This document shows, piece after piece, positions 1 through 13,041 of a stretch of DNA of 64,000 bases (position 1 is its first letter; each line of letters starts with the position of its first letter). The stretch is taken from contig JBAMDO010000014.1 in assembly GCA_037074765.1 (NCBI GenBank), positions 62,001 through 126,000 of the forward strand, written 5' to 3'. The translations under genes and the position numbers were made by a program. Source of the stretch: Mansonella perstans. Taxonomy: Eukaryota > Nematoda > Chromadorea > Rhabditida > Onchocercidae. A model generated the notes under the pieces. That model saw only the letters and a program-made list of their open reading frames with translations, was not told the origin of the DNA and made no database searches.

Positions 1-1454
1 CGGCTGTTTATTTTCATTAAGTTGAGCAAACAAATAAATGTGCAAAATATCCGAAACAAAAATGATGGATTGCTAAGAATTTACCCATATCTTTTAATAT
101 TAACAAAAAAAAAGCTTGAAACAGCTGGCTTTAATTTGTGTTTAACGCAATTAACAGTTCAACAAGTTTGAAGAAATAAAAACTTTTAATAGTTGCCAGT
201 TATCCTATCTTGAAATATTTCTCTTATCGAAAACTATCTGTTTTTGTTTTCGTTTTTCGCATTTATTTTAGATAAATTTAAATTATTTTTAAAACATTCA
301 TCTCTCATATGCTTTTTGCCTTGTTGGTGAATATTACCTTTTTCAGGAAATATTTCCTTCTCTTACGCAATTGGTTTCTTTTCTCTTTCTTTCGTTGATG
401 TAGAAATTTTCACAATTAATTTGATTCTGGGTGAATGGACGAGTTAAGAATTTCGCAGAAATTTCCCATTAACATTTCTCATTTACTCTTTAAAAGATAA
501 TTAAAAAAGAATGAAGAGAAAAAATTAATCAGTTAGTGAAATTTGTTACTTCGAAGTTTCAATTAATAGAACTTCTTAGTTTAAATTTTTCTTAAAATAC
601 TTTCACTTATTTTGGAACGAAGGAAAAGCACAATCAATTAACTGATAAATAGCGATATTTTAATTAAAAAATTTGATTATATACCATTCAGCTAGATCAT
701 TAAAGAAAACGTAAGAAAAAAACGATTTTTCGTCTAAAAATACATATTTGTTAGGCATGAATGATCATAAGCAGCAAAAACAAAAAAGTGCCTTTGTGAA
801 AGAGCTCTAAGTCCAGCAAAAAAAGCCAAAAGCAATATAGTATAATATGTAAAAATAAGCATTGCTTAATCTGCGCTTCCGTTGTCTTATAATATTAATC
901 TGAATCACTTTCTTGCAAAAGAAAAAAACTGGTAAATAAACATTCTTTTTTATGCATATCTTAAAATAGTTTCTATACCGGCGTTTTTCCTCTATTTCTT
1001 CTTTTCATATTAATTATTTGAATTTATTACTTCCAATACCAACTACTCATTCTTCTTTTTCCTTGTAGTTTGATTCCAATTTTGCTTATGAATTTTTATT
1101 TTCTTGCTTGTTTCACAGCTTGCAAACATGTGGTTATTTTCATTTATTCAACATGAATTTTAAATTTTCTTTTATTTTATAAATTTCAGTTTCAGCAATT
1201 CTAATCATTTTATTTCATAAAATATTTTTCAAATTTTTTTGGATTAAACTGAACTTAGTAAATGAAGTAAATTTAAGCTAAAAACAAAAATTATTTCATG
1301 TATTCTGATTGTTAAAATATTGCTAAAATTTCACTAAAGTGAATTAAAAAAATGATATTATTTTTTATTCTCAAAAACTGTAAATTTCTCTATAACTAAT
1401 TTTAGTGCGGCTAATTAGAATTTTAAAAAATTTAGAAATAATTTCATTAAATAG
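1..1454. other. AT-rich stretch upstream of the muscarinic receptor
   Basis: I see no convincing exon here. The first receptor exon begins behind an AG acceptor at 1453-1454 with a partial codon, so at least one 5' exon lies in this stretch or left of the window. I could not pick it out. Confidence 0.4.
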
Positions 1455-4400
1455 ACGTTGAGGTACTTGCATCATCAACTTCCTATACCGATGAACATGC
1501 AGAGCTACCTGAATTAACTTTTATTTTCAATCAAACAACATCATCCTTTCCTCACTCAGAACATTTGTCAATGGACAATAGTACAATTAATGGAACTAAT
1601 GAGTTGCTATCGAATATTAACATCGAACATATGCAACAACAAATGGATCATCCAAAGTAAATTATTTCAATGCATTGTTTTTATTAATTTGATTTTTCAG
1701 TAGGGCAATTCTGTTAAATCAAATAATAGGTAAGAAAAAAATAAGCATTGGATTTATAACACATTTAGGCACAATATAGATTATCTGCCATTTTAAGAAC
1801 ATATGTGTATGTGTATTTATCAGGATTTATTAATTAAAATAATTCCGAAGAAATGATTTATATAATTAACATAAGAATTTTGTTTTCGCAATTTATGATT
1901 TATTTTTTTATTTGAACCTTTAAATGGGTAAGCTATGTTATCATATATTTATATATTTGAAAATGAATCAATTAATGCATAAATTATCTGGCAAATTATT
2001 TTTGTTGGATATTTGAAAAACATGAAATTGCATTTTATGCTTCAAAACATTCAATATAAACGAAATAAATTTAATGCGTATAATACTAAAGATCCAATGT
2101 GCATCACACTTTTATTCAAAGATAAACTTAAATACAGTAATATATATGAAATGATGTGTGTATTTGCTCCTTAGAATAAACAGCAAACCTGTCATCCTTA
2201 ATTTCGACCGAATTTTTCTGTAAATTTGATTTAATAATGATAAGCGATTCATTGTTTAAGCAAGCAAAATGAATATACGGTAAGCTTCAAAATTTATAAG
2301 CAATTGCGAACAATCATTATTTGTTCATGCCATTTATTGCAAATGTATTTCGAAATTTTAAACTTTCATGAAAATTAGAATAAATTCGGAAAATAAAAGT
2401 ACTGCAGACAATTTTGCATTTCTAAAATAATTTGATGGAAAAAGCAATCATTGTAAAAAATTAAAAATTGGATACTTGTTGAAAAATATATACAATCAAT
2501 AATGCAAATTATATTACATTGAATTTAAGAAAAATTTTCCAAAATTTCCATCCTTTTTTTGGTTCTATTACAGATTTATATGTATCATAGCAATTGGAAG
2601 TGTTTTTGCTTTTTTAACAACAGGTGGTAATTTGCTGGTTATGGTAAGCTTCAAAATTGACAAGCAATTGCAAACAATCAGTAATTATTTCTTACTCAGT
2701 CTTGCTGTCGCTGATATTGTCATTGGTATTGATTTTTCTTTTTTTTTTCACTTTTATATTTTTATTGTAAATTTCTATTTTTTTCTGAAATTAGACTTTA
2801 TAACATTATTTTTTTTTCAAATTTTTGAATTTGAGGCAAATATTTCAGCATTTGTTCTAAATTAAAAGTTTAGCAAAGCGAAAAATACACAATTTGAATA
2901 GTTCCATTTAGCAAATATTTTTCAGGGTTATTTGAAAATTTTTAATTTGGTCCATAAATAAGCCACTTAGACTTTATTTCCAGTGATTTTCTTTAAATAA
3001 GTTGACAGTGGAATCATGTTAGAACTTTTTCATTTTCAATTTACATTTTTGTAGTTTCTCGCATCCTAAACCTTTTTTGGGAACTTTCAACCTGAAGTTA
3101 TTTCTATTGAGCTGATAGCTTTTATCTTCTTGAACAATCAAACATTTGAAATGCATGATGATTTTAGTCACGATAATTAAACGTTCCACTCTTGTGATAT
3201 TTCTGTTCATTAAGCATTACAGTTTCCAAGGAAAAATTTTTTACTATGTCTTTCTGATATTGCCAAAGCAAAAATGATGCAAAACCTAAAAACGCTAATT
3301 TTTTGTAATGTTTCAGTAATTAAACCTCAAAAAATTTTTTTTTCAAAAAGTAAGAGGAATAAAAATTCGTTTTATACATAATTCTTACGATGCATTCTAT
3401 TTCATGGTATAAAAAACTTTAATGAAAAGAAGTTTCAATGTTAATTCAAATTTTAATGCTTTTGAATGTTAATACTATGAAATTTGCTGAACGTTAATCT
3501 CGCAGACGAAAGCAAGATGTGTATTATATTTCGTTCGTATTTTTTCCTTCAGGAAAAGTTAAATTTTGCTGCACCAGCAATTTTCCAAAAATAAATCAAT
3601 AAAGAATTGCCTAATTATATCAATAAAAGCAAAAAAGCAATTCGCTGAATTTCAAATAAATCTGTGTTGTTTTGCAATTAATTTGTTTTGTTCAAATTTA
3701 CAATAAAAAGATTTTTTAAAGATTAAAAAGGATGTGATCTTGTCAAAACTTTGAATCAACTAAAAAGATTTAATCCAAACCGTATCTTTTTCCTTGACAT
3801 TTTTTTTTATCGACCAAAGTCTTTGGTCGATAAGAAACTAGTCCACTTGTATGAATTATTGAATTGATTGTAAAAATTGATATAGTAGTAGAAGAGATAT
3901 TTTTGAATTGAATAACTGATCACGTCTATCTTGACATATTTTTATTTGTAAATGAGAATATTAATCTAAAATATTCCATTTTGTTTGAAAATATTCCACT
4001 TATTTGCTAATTATCTGGCTAAAAAAGTAGTATTCATTCTATGAAACTGTTTGCGCCCTAACTTAAGCCATGCGTCAATTTTTTCTTCTTTTTTTTCCAA
4101 TAATTTTGGGCTAAAAAAATAAGAAAATTTTGGGGATTTTCGTTGAACGATAATGTTAAATTATTTTTTGTTTACGTTTAATTTATGTAATGCATTCATT
4201 TTCCAGAATATTGGTCAAAAAAAAAAATGAAAATTTGCGAGATTAGGTCAATTCCCAATAATGAATATATTGATACTATTTGAAAAAGAATTAGGAGTTA
4301 AGGCTGTAAAATATTTCATTTTTTTCAATAATAGCTAAAAAAATCGTCTCAGGAATAATATCGATCCCAATAATGACATATTATATGGCCGCTGACACTG

Positions 4401-7400
4401 TTTGGGGTTTGGGTTATGCACTGTGCCAATTTTGGTTATGTCTCGATTATATGATGTGCAATGCATCTGTGCTCAATTTATTGCTAATTTCATTTGATCG
4501 ATATTTCTCAGTTACTAGGCCATTAACTTATCGTCCAAGGTTATTTCATTTTTTTCATTTTGTATTTTAATTATAGAATTACTGATCGCATGAGAATTCT
4601 TTCAAAAATTTATTCAAATTCAAACTTATAATCCTTCATACGTTTCGTTCCCTGTTCAAATTTCAACTTTATCTAATTGGTAATTTATCATGATTTTCTT
4701 GAAAATATCTGTTACTATTATCAGAAACAATTATTATTATTAATAATAAAATCTAACATTACCCTATTAGAATGAGTAAATCTAACAATTTGCTTTTTAT
4801 AGAAGAACTGCAAAAAAAGCATTCCTGATGATTGCTAGCACTTATATTGCTTCAGCTATGCTATGGCCACCATGGATTATCAGTTGGCCTTATATTGAAG
4901 GTATTGTCAGTTTTCACATTTCATTATAAATTTTCAATTTTTTGTTTTTATTATTTCAAAAAAATTTGAGTAAAAGAAAAGTAAAAGATTTATTGAGTGG
5001 AAAAATTTTTTCCTTCATCAAAAAATCAACAATTCACAAATTATTTTATTCATCTAAAATTTATGTCGTTATTTCATTAATTAAGGAAGTAAAAAGTTTT
5101 TTGCTTATAATAATAAATTAAATTTTCAATCCTTTATTTTTGGCATCATTTACTATTTTTGAAAAAGATCACAAAAGATCCGTTTGACAGATTGAAAATT
5201 GAAACGTGCTATTTTCAGGTCGATTTCCTCATCCTGACCATTGCGTTGTGCAATTTATTGAAACGAATCAATTTGCATCTATTGCTACAGCAATCGCTGC
5301 ATTTTGGTTACCTCTTGTAATAATGATTATTTTATATTCAAAAGTATACTGTGTGACGAGAAAACAGCAAAAAGATATGTGCCTTTTACAAGCTGGCCAG
5401 GTAATAGTGATAACAGCTGTTATGTAATTTAATATGCTTTGCTATCTTATCACTTCTCATTTAACTAATTTCAATATTAGTATGCTTATTTTTCTCAGCT
5501 TATTAGTTTAACTTATGAACAATTCAATTCCCTTCTCTTTCTTAGCAAAAATCAATTAATTTCAGATAATAATTGCCTTGCAATTCCTAATTTTATATAA
5601 AGTTTGGATATTATCAATTAATTATGCTGCAATTTTTGCAGGATCAACATAGGAAAAAAAACAAGGAAAGAGCACAATCAAATGCATTAATAAATTTGAT
5701 CAGAAATTCCTCTGTTAAACATTCGACAAATTCATCTTCAAATTATTCTTCAAAGTAAGTCAATTGCTTAGTGAATTCGTAACTTTTGCATTTTCAAATA
5801 TTTCAATATTTAAAATCAACATTTTGAAAAAATTGTAGGACAGTAAAGAAGCGAAATTGTTGTTTGGAAATTTTTCATGAAAAAGCTATTGGTAGCTCAG
5901 TAAATCAAAGTGCCGGTGATGCTCAACATATTGGTCTAGACCAAGTATCGTTAGTCAGCAGTAATTATGACGGATATTACTGTGCACAAAATCGTTTCAA
6001 ACGATCACCATCAGCAAGCTTGGATCACCAGGTTGGTTAATATTATCAGTTTCTATCATGGCAATCACTCTCAAATTTCCACATCAACTGAATATGCTTA
6101 TATTTTATTACTAATTTTGCTTCATACTTCCTCTTTTCATTAATTTAGAACTTGTTACAAAATCTCCATTTTTGTTAACCTAATTATGATCTATGCTAAC
6201 AATAAAATGAAATGATGTATAACTAATTAGTGGGCTTATTAATTGAAACTTGTAAATATGAGATTCTAACTTCAATATTATTTTTGTCAAACTTACTTCA
6301 GCATTATTTCATTGATTAAAAAATAAATAATAAACAAAAAAACATATTTTTTAAATTGAATATGTTTTAGGAAAACAGCAGCTTATTACCTGAAACAATA
6401 TTATCAGCAGAAAATCAAACTGATCACAAAGATAAATCTTCCACATACACTGTTTTAATTGAATTAAAAGATAGTGAGCAAGGACAGTCACGCATACGCC
6501 TTTCATCCTGCGATTCAGATATTTTCGAGTATGTTTCTAATTCATTTTCAATTTCCATTTTTAAGAAAAAATCGATTCAAAAGTGTTCTTGTTTGTTTAT
6601 TTTCTTGAGCTATTGATTTTTTCACTTATTTTTACGCTTCTCCACTAATAAACAGTTATAGAATTATGTCCTCTTACGTATTAAAGATGATATTAAAAAA
6701 AAAAACCAATGGTTATCAGTTTTTTTAATCTTTAAATTTTTGAAATTTATTAGCTAATAGACGAAAATTCTTCATCGCTTTCCTTGTTGGAGTAAATTTA
6801 ATTAGTCAAGATAACTTATTTAAAGTAACAAGTAATAATTAATCATATTCGAATTGAGCTATACTTCTGCATTATATCACTTGGCAGAGCTTACAATCAA
6901 ATTAAAATTGTTATTTTTCGTTAAAGGCCATCACGCACACTGCCGGACAGAATAGGAGATATTCGTGGAAACATTATTTCACAACAACTTTTGAATGGAG
7001 CAGTTATAGCCAAGTAACAGTGTTTCTCAAATTTTCTACGATTTTAAACAATAATTAAATTTTTTCCTTTTTTAGTATGCACAATAAAAAGTAGTGTGAA
7101 TAACCGATTATTGTTCTTCCAGAGTTTTTTGCTAACACGAATTACATTTATCTCAATATTACTTACCGATAATCAATTTAACAATGCTTTTTTTTCTATT
7201 CAAATTTTTATCATAAATCATAGCTTCTTATTTTTGAATTCGATTAAACTTTCGAACGACACCAGCATTTCAGAATTATTGAGAATTTGAAAAAATAATC
7301 ACTGTAGAGTTTTAAGTATCTAAAACCATTTATTTTTTTTTAACTCCGTGCTTAAATCATTGCAGCAAATTATTTAATGAGCAACGAAAGTCTGAAAAGG

Positions 7401-8077
7401 AACGTCGAAAAAATGAAAAAAAGCAGGAAAGCAAAGCGGCGAAAACACTTTCTGCCATTTTATTAGCATTTATTATTACATGGACGCCTTATAATGGTAA
7501 TTTTTTTTCAATTAGTTAATAATTATTTCAATTTATGCTAAAGAGAGAGAGACAGGAATGAAGGAAACTAATTAGCACTACATATGGTTCATTAATTGCC
7601 GAAAATGCGCATTCATCGATTATTGATCAAATTTTCGAATTCGTGCCAATTAGCTAATAAAAGGGATAAATTGAATTAGCTTTAAAATATTGCAAATTTA
7701 GATTCGTTGATTCATTGAAGGGAATACTCACTTATTCATGGTAGAAGAAAGAGAGAAGAATTAGTTCTAGAATTGATTAATTAATGTTTTTAATGAAAGT
7801 TGGAAAAGAGTTGTTGGTGGAAGAGACAATCATTTATATATATATATATATTTTTTCAGTTATCGTGTGTTGGGAAGCATTTTACAAGAATTCCATTCCG
7901 GCGGTATATTTCCACATTGCATATTTTTTATGCTACATCAATTCAACTATAAATCCATTTTGTTATGCATTTTGCAATCCACGATTTCGCTTAACTTATA
8001 TGCGAATTTTGGCCGGCAATTGGAAACGACAGCGTACTCTTGGACTGAGCAAAATGGCGTTTTTAAATCGAAGTTGA
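1455..8077 (+). CDS. muscarinic acetylcholine receptor (GAR-2/GAR-3 type GPCR), 5' end missing
   Basis: This is a rhodopsin-family G-protein-coupled receptor for acetylcholine in the plasma membrane. Exons are 1455-1656, 1701-1729, 2591-2725, 4353-4539, 4803-4900, 5219-5400, 5642-5754, 5839-6031, 6371-6528, 6927-7013, 7366-7496 and 7860-8077, all in phase, about 577 codons. The N-terminal exon carries NQT, NST and NGT glycosylation sites. TM1-2 contain [10 protein letters not shown] and [12 protein letters not shown]3 has the amine-binding Asp in [11 protein letters not shown] and ends in the DRY box of [15 protein letters not shown]4 has [12 protein letters not shown]6 ends in TWTPYN and TM7 has [13 protein letters not shown]. 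About 200 residues of polar third intracellular loop separate TM5 and TM6, which is typical of muscarinic receptors. The family is certain; GAR-2 versus GAR-3 is not resolved. The start codon was not found. Confidence 0.9.
3807..3833. repeat. 27-bp near-perfect palindrome in a receptor intron
   Basis: Two 13-bp arms (ttatcgaccaaag / ctttggtcgataa) are separated by a single T. The palindrome lies in the intron between receptor exons 2591-2725 and 4353-4539. Confidence 0.85.
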
Positions 8078-10076
8078 CAGTTGTTATTTGTTTTAAAACA
8101 AAGGCAAAAAGCCACCTTTGTTTTGAATCATTCTCAGATAAAATGATTGTATGATTTTGATAAAAAATTGTTTTGGGAAGTAATGTGCTTAATCTTCATT
8201 ACTGTATTTTGTAGTATCTAAATTTTTTTTTTCATGCATAGTTTTAAGTATTTGTATATTCCGTCAAGGAAATTTGTATATTTTTCTACGGAAATATTTA
8301 TTTGCAATATATATATTTTTCATCAACTCTCATTTCTTATACTTTTTATTTCAAATTAATTTATTGAAGATTAAATTGGAAACTTTTATAGTTGTTTGAT
8401 CTTTACATTAAAATACTAATTTAAAAGTTGCCCAGTTCTGAAATTTGACCATTTTAAACAGCACATCCAGATTTCATATTATTATTCATTCCCACTGACA
8501 ATCCTGTCCTTTTTTTGCTTCCATTTTTTTTTTTTTTGAAAGCTTTAGGTAAACGAAATTGTTGGTATATGAAAAGTGCTCGAAAATTTGCATATCAAAA
8601 AAAAACGAAGTAATCTTGATATGCTTTAAATTTTAACTAAATTATATCATCAAAAGAAAAATGTACCGCTTGGTAAAGCTCCATTAATTGTATAACCATT
8701 TATCAACTGTAATGTAATTATGACTTTTTTTTCTTTAAAAATTGCTATAACAAAAAAGCGCTAAAAAAGAATACAAAGAAAAATTAATTAAGCTATCAAA
8801 TCGCTATATTGAATTTATAGAACAGATATAGCTCTTTAACAAAATATAATTCAAATCATAATATAGTAGCATTTAATTCGATTTAAATTATAGCAAAGAA
8901 TGCAAAAAAACTAATCATAAAAATAAAAAAATTACTGATATTTTAATGAAATTTCGAAGAATTTTACAGAATAAAGTAAGCATAAATAAATATGTTATAA
9001 CTTTTTTTTATTCCATATATCGGACTAAGGCAATGAGAATTATGAAAAGTAGGGAAAAATTACTAATTAACAGAATAGAAGGATAGTCTATGATTATCAA
9101 AAGTTATAACAATTTCGTCTTTTTCCTTTTCAGAGCTGTAAGATAACATATTATTGGTATTAATTTGAAGTGCAGAAGCAATTTCTTTTTGCTTTTTCTT
9201 TAAATCTTAATAGAATTCATAATATATATATATATTTTTACGAATATCGTAAAGGTGTTAAATCATTATTAATTTATACACTTTCCATCTAATCAAAGCT
9301 ATTCCATTAATCTATATTAGTGTAAAATAAAATAACTGGAATAAAAAAAGTTTATATTTATTCAAGCATTATAAAAAATTAAAATAGTTGAAATCAAATC
9401 ATTTATTCATTAGCTCCTCAACAGTTACAATATTATTCAGTCACTGGGAAATGCTTATTAAAATATTCTATAATAATCGAATTGTAATAGTTATCATCAT
9501 GATAGTTGTAAATAATTATCACACAACGTCTACATGTGCAAGAATTTCACATGTTAAAATATCTGCATTGCAAATATTAACTCAGACTTTTTTCGCTATT
9601 CACTGGAACAGTATTATTTAACTTTTAATTAAAATTATACATTATTTCTGATATATTTCGTTGGCAAATGAAAATTATTTTAAAAAAAACAATCAGTTAG
9701 CTAATAAAAAAATGCACATTTTGAAAGCATTCCGTCTGTTGATGTTTCATTGAGCAAAAAAAAAAAAAAAAAAACAATTACTTTCCTTTTTGTAAAAATT
9801 AAAATAACGAGGCTTAATGAAATTTCAATGAAATCAGAAATGAGATTTTGTTCCATTTAGCAATAATAACAACAAAAATAAAAAAAAAATGAAAAAAGGG
9901 AAATGAAAGAAAAAATAAAATGGAAACACTAGGCAGTTTTTAGTATAAATGAATAATTTTATTTAATTGAAGAATATTTGAAAAGTTGACAATGGTTTTG
10001 TGAGATCTTTGCAATCATTATTTAAACTAGTGCTTAGCTAAGTTTTCTTCATCACTAACTAATGTTACGTTGAAGA
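8078..10076. other. intergenic region between receptor and GPB5 genes
   Basis: This is AT-rich sequence holding the receptor 3' UTR and presumably the GPB5 promoter. It has short poly-A and poly-T runs and one TA dinucleotide run near 9220. I see no supported gene. Confidence 0.5.
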
Positions 10077-11615
10077 ATGATGGTTTCACTAAGAAGCGTC
10101 ATTTGTTTGATAGCAATTATTTTTACACCAATTGCTTTCGCATCTTCATTTGTGAGTTTATTTTTTTGCGTTTTTTTTTTTTTTTTTTCAGAAATACTGG
10201 TATCATTTTTTCTTTACAAAATTTAGGAAGAAGAATCCGTTTTTTTCTTCTTTTTTTTGGAAATTTGTATTAATTTATGCAAAATTGAAAATTAAACTAG
10301 TGTTAAACCAATTGAAAGAGATTAAAGTGTAAAACAACACTGAATTCAATGGAGGAAGTATCAAAATGTTCGGTTCGAAATGTTGAATTTTTTTTTTTGA
10401 ATCTTTCATACATTTTTTTCGAAATGTGAAGTTTGGGACAAGCAAAGAATGATTTCTTTTTCCACTACATATTTTTTCATTTAGTATCATAAAAGAGTAC
10501 AAGAAACAGAAAAAAAGAAACAGAACGTATGCTTTCTGAAGATGATACATGCACCAGGTATGAATCCGTTGATTCGAACAGATAAAAACGGAAGATCCTG
10601 TCGGATTAATTTAACAATTCCAGTTTGCCGAGGATTTTGTCCCACTTATGAGGTTTGTTTTCATGCATTATTTCGAAAACTGTAGAATGATATATTATAG
10701 AATTTCGTTTTTTTTGTCTTGAATACTGCAAATTTTTATTTACTTCACTAAAGCTAAAATATGTGAATTTTTCCATGATTAAAAAATTTTCAAAAATTCC
10801 AAGAGTAATCCTAATACACGCTTTAGTACGGAACTCATGAATTCCCTCATCGGAGTCAAAAAAGTGAAGTATGCGTTCCGGAAGGAGGCAAATTTGAAAC
10901 AATAACATTGACAGAATGTGATGACGATGCTGATCCGGTGATTCGTACTGTGACGGTGTTACGCGATGCAAAATGTGTATGCAGAGCGTAAGTTAGAAAA
11001 CTTGTTAATCGTTATTTTTATAATAATTTTAAAAATTTGAAATTTCTTTCATTACTAGGAAATTTCTTAAAAAAATGAGAAATTGTTGGAAAACTTCTTA
11101 GTGCATTCACTTAGAGAAAATTGGATGAAACCGCAAAAAAACTCTTTGGAGGATAGGATTTGTCTAATCCTATCCTCCAAAATATTAAGCATCTTTTTTA
11201 ATTTTAAAACAAAATTCCGAATTTTGAATTGGATATTATCACAACAAAACAAAAAAAAAAGTACAAGGTAATTAAAGTACAAATAACTACAGTGCATTGT
11301 AAGAATGTGTCTTAGAAAGTATATAATATTTTGAACTGGTTGTTGAAAAAATTGACAAACTAACTTTATAAAATTTATTTCAAAACAAAATGAATTGAAA
11401 TTACTAATCTTCTCTTGAAATAATTTTGAAATTAACTAAACCAAAGATATGACTGAAAATGAATTAAATTGAAAGTATGTTCTATCGGGATATCTCAGTT
11501 TAAGATTGCAATTAATTTAGATAATGCAGAATTTTTGTTTTCCAATGAAAATTAGTCTTTTTTTAGATGCGACAAGTCGTTAATGAATTGCATGAAGAAC
11601 AGCTTATTTAATTGA
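10077..11615 (+). CDS. gplb-1: glycoprotein hormone beta-5 (thyrostimulin beta-like) precursor
   Basis: This is a secreted cystine-knot hormone subunit that pairs with GPA2 (FLR-2 in C. elegans) and signals through an LGR/FSHR-1-type receptor. Exons 10077-10151, 10524-10652, 10827-10987 and 11567-11615 join in phase to 137 residues, the usual size for GPB5. Exon 1 encodes a clean signal peptide (MMVSLRSVICLIAIIFTPIA). The mature part has 10 cysteines, including CRGFC, the ECDDDADP segment and the CVCRAC knot end, then a final Cys before the stop. The single Cys before DDDADP points to beta-5; alpha subunits have CC there. The short last exon, with the expected cysteine spacing, strongly supports the model. 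The acceptor at 10523 is the least certain junction. Confidence 0.85.
11145..11181. repeat. 16-bp perfect hairpin in GPB5 intron 3
   Basis: Arms at 11145-11160 and 11166-11181 are perfectly complementary with a 5-nt loop (tgtct). Two short opposite-strand ORFs here are shadows of this symmetry and the surrounding AT-rich sequence. Confidence 0.85.
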
Positions 11616-12549
11616 TTTTTGCTATTTGAAATATATGTTTTTGCTCTTGTTGACAAAAGATGAAATAAGCCCAGTTTACTTTTTCATTTTATGAATTTAT
11701 CAAGGATAAAATTTTCGTTCAAAATTTCAATTATTTGAAGAAGTGTAATTCAGGAGAATTTTACTCTTAATCTACTGATAACAGAAAAGATGTGATTAAA
11801 TAATAGCGATGAAACTAGATGAAATTAGGTTTCAAATACCCAGTTACTTCGTTTAGCCTTTTTTTGTAGTTACTTTAAATTTAAATAAATATCTGGTCTT
11901 TCTTACAAATTAATCAAAATTTCGCTGTAATGAAAGCTGTTTCGGTGCTATTGATAAATTTGTCAAATATTTTGTTGCAAAAAATAATTGTAGAAAATGG
12001 ACAAAAATCATTGTCAAACTTTATTTCTAACAAACACATCAAGAGCGATAAACTCAGCGACACTTCTTCAACGGCTTCTTATTTCAATGCTTTTCGACGA
12101 AATATTATCCAGATGCTCAAAAAAAACCGTGCCGATATTTTGATTTTGATTGAATGCAAAATTAGATATGGATTTTAATTCCATGAATCTTTTTATTAAA
12201 GATTAAGGCTTATAAAATTGAAGTCGAGCAATAAATTCTAGTGCAGTAATTGGTAACGATTAACATTTTGGTTGTGCAATGCGACTATTTCCTTTTCCCA
12301 ATTTTTTTTCTCTTTGATATCAGCATTAAACGAAATTTCGGGCATGAAGAATTGACCGCTAAAAGAATCCAAGTTTACATGTTTGGTGTCGAAGAAGCAA
12401 GTTTTCGAGAAAACTAAAAATTATCTTTGGATTGGAAGATTTTTACAGGTGATTAGTTAAAATGCAGCCCTGTGGGGAATGGTGAAGTCGCCCATTCCGA
12501 TTATCGTACATTGTAAATGTTTTCAGCAAAGAAGTAGACAAAGCATGTA
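11616..12549. other. intergenic, no supported gene
   Basis: An 82-codon ORF at 11930-12178 has fairly ordinary composition, but it has no partner exon, and another reading frame over the same bases is also open. I do not call it. A diverged repeat of 11620-11665 recurs at 14340-14390. Confidence 0.35.
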
Positions 12550-12863
12550 CTGTAACGATTAAGCTCATGTTCCTAGCCTATCAAACCGTAGTTCTTTCTC
12601 TATTTATTCATGAAATTATCGTATGGGGAGAGGAGTCTGGATACGTTGGGTTTAGACGCATAATGATTCTCTTGGCTTGATTCCATCCTTTTTATATTTA
12701 TATGCACAGACAACATTTGGAGCAAAGGATTAGATCTTTGGAGTTATACAGAGATCTATAATATAGTCATAGACAGTTGATGGCTAATTAAGTCAACTTT
12801 CATGAATACATAGAAAAAGAATTATATTTTGATAGGCTAGGAGCATGAGTTTAATCGTTACAA
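12550..12863. mobile_element. non-autonomous TIR element (MITE candidate)
   Basis: About 36-bp terminal inverted repeats lie at 12550-12585 and 12828-12863 with only 3 mismatches (core TGTAACGATTAA...CCTAGCCTATCAAA). The element is 314 bp, is directly flanked by TA on both sides (12548-12549 and 12864-12865), and has no ORF. TA flanks fit a Tc1/mariner-type insertion. The family is not identified. Confidence 0.75.
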
Positions 12864-13041
12864 TAGATGGTACTTTGCTAGGAAGGTTTACAACATACGA
12901 TGGGTCTTTGTCCATCACTGTAGACGCAATGACTAGAGTCGTGAGAAATAAATATTGCCATCAATACATGCTATAAAGTTGTAACCAATACATCAGAAAA
13001 ACTATACGAGTTGAAATATTGGGGGGAAAAATTATTGCGGT

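Noticed and set aside
11083..11271. Overlapping ORFs on both strands in the GPB5 intron
   Set aside because: They reflect the hairpin symmetry and AT-rich sequence; neither has gene-like composition.
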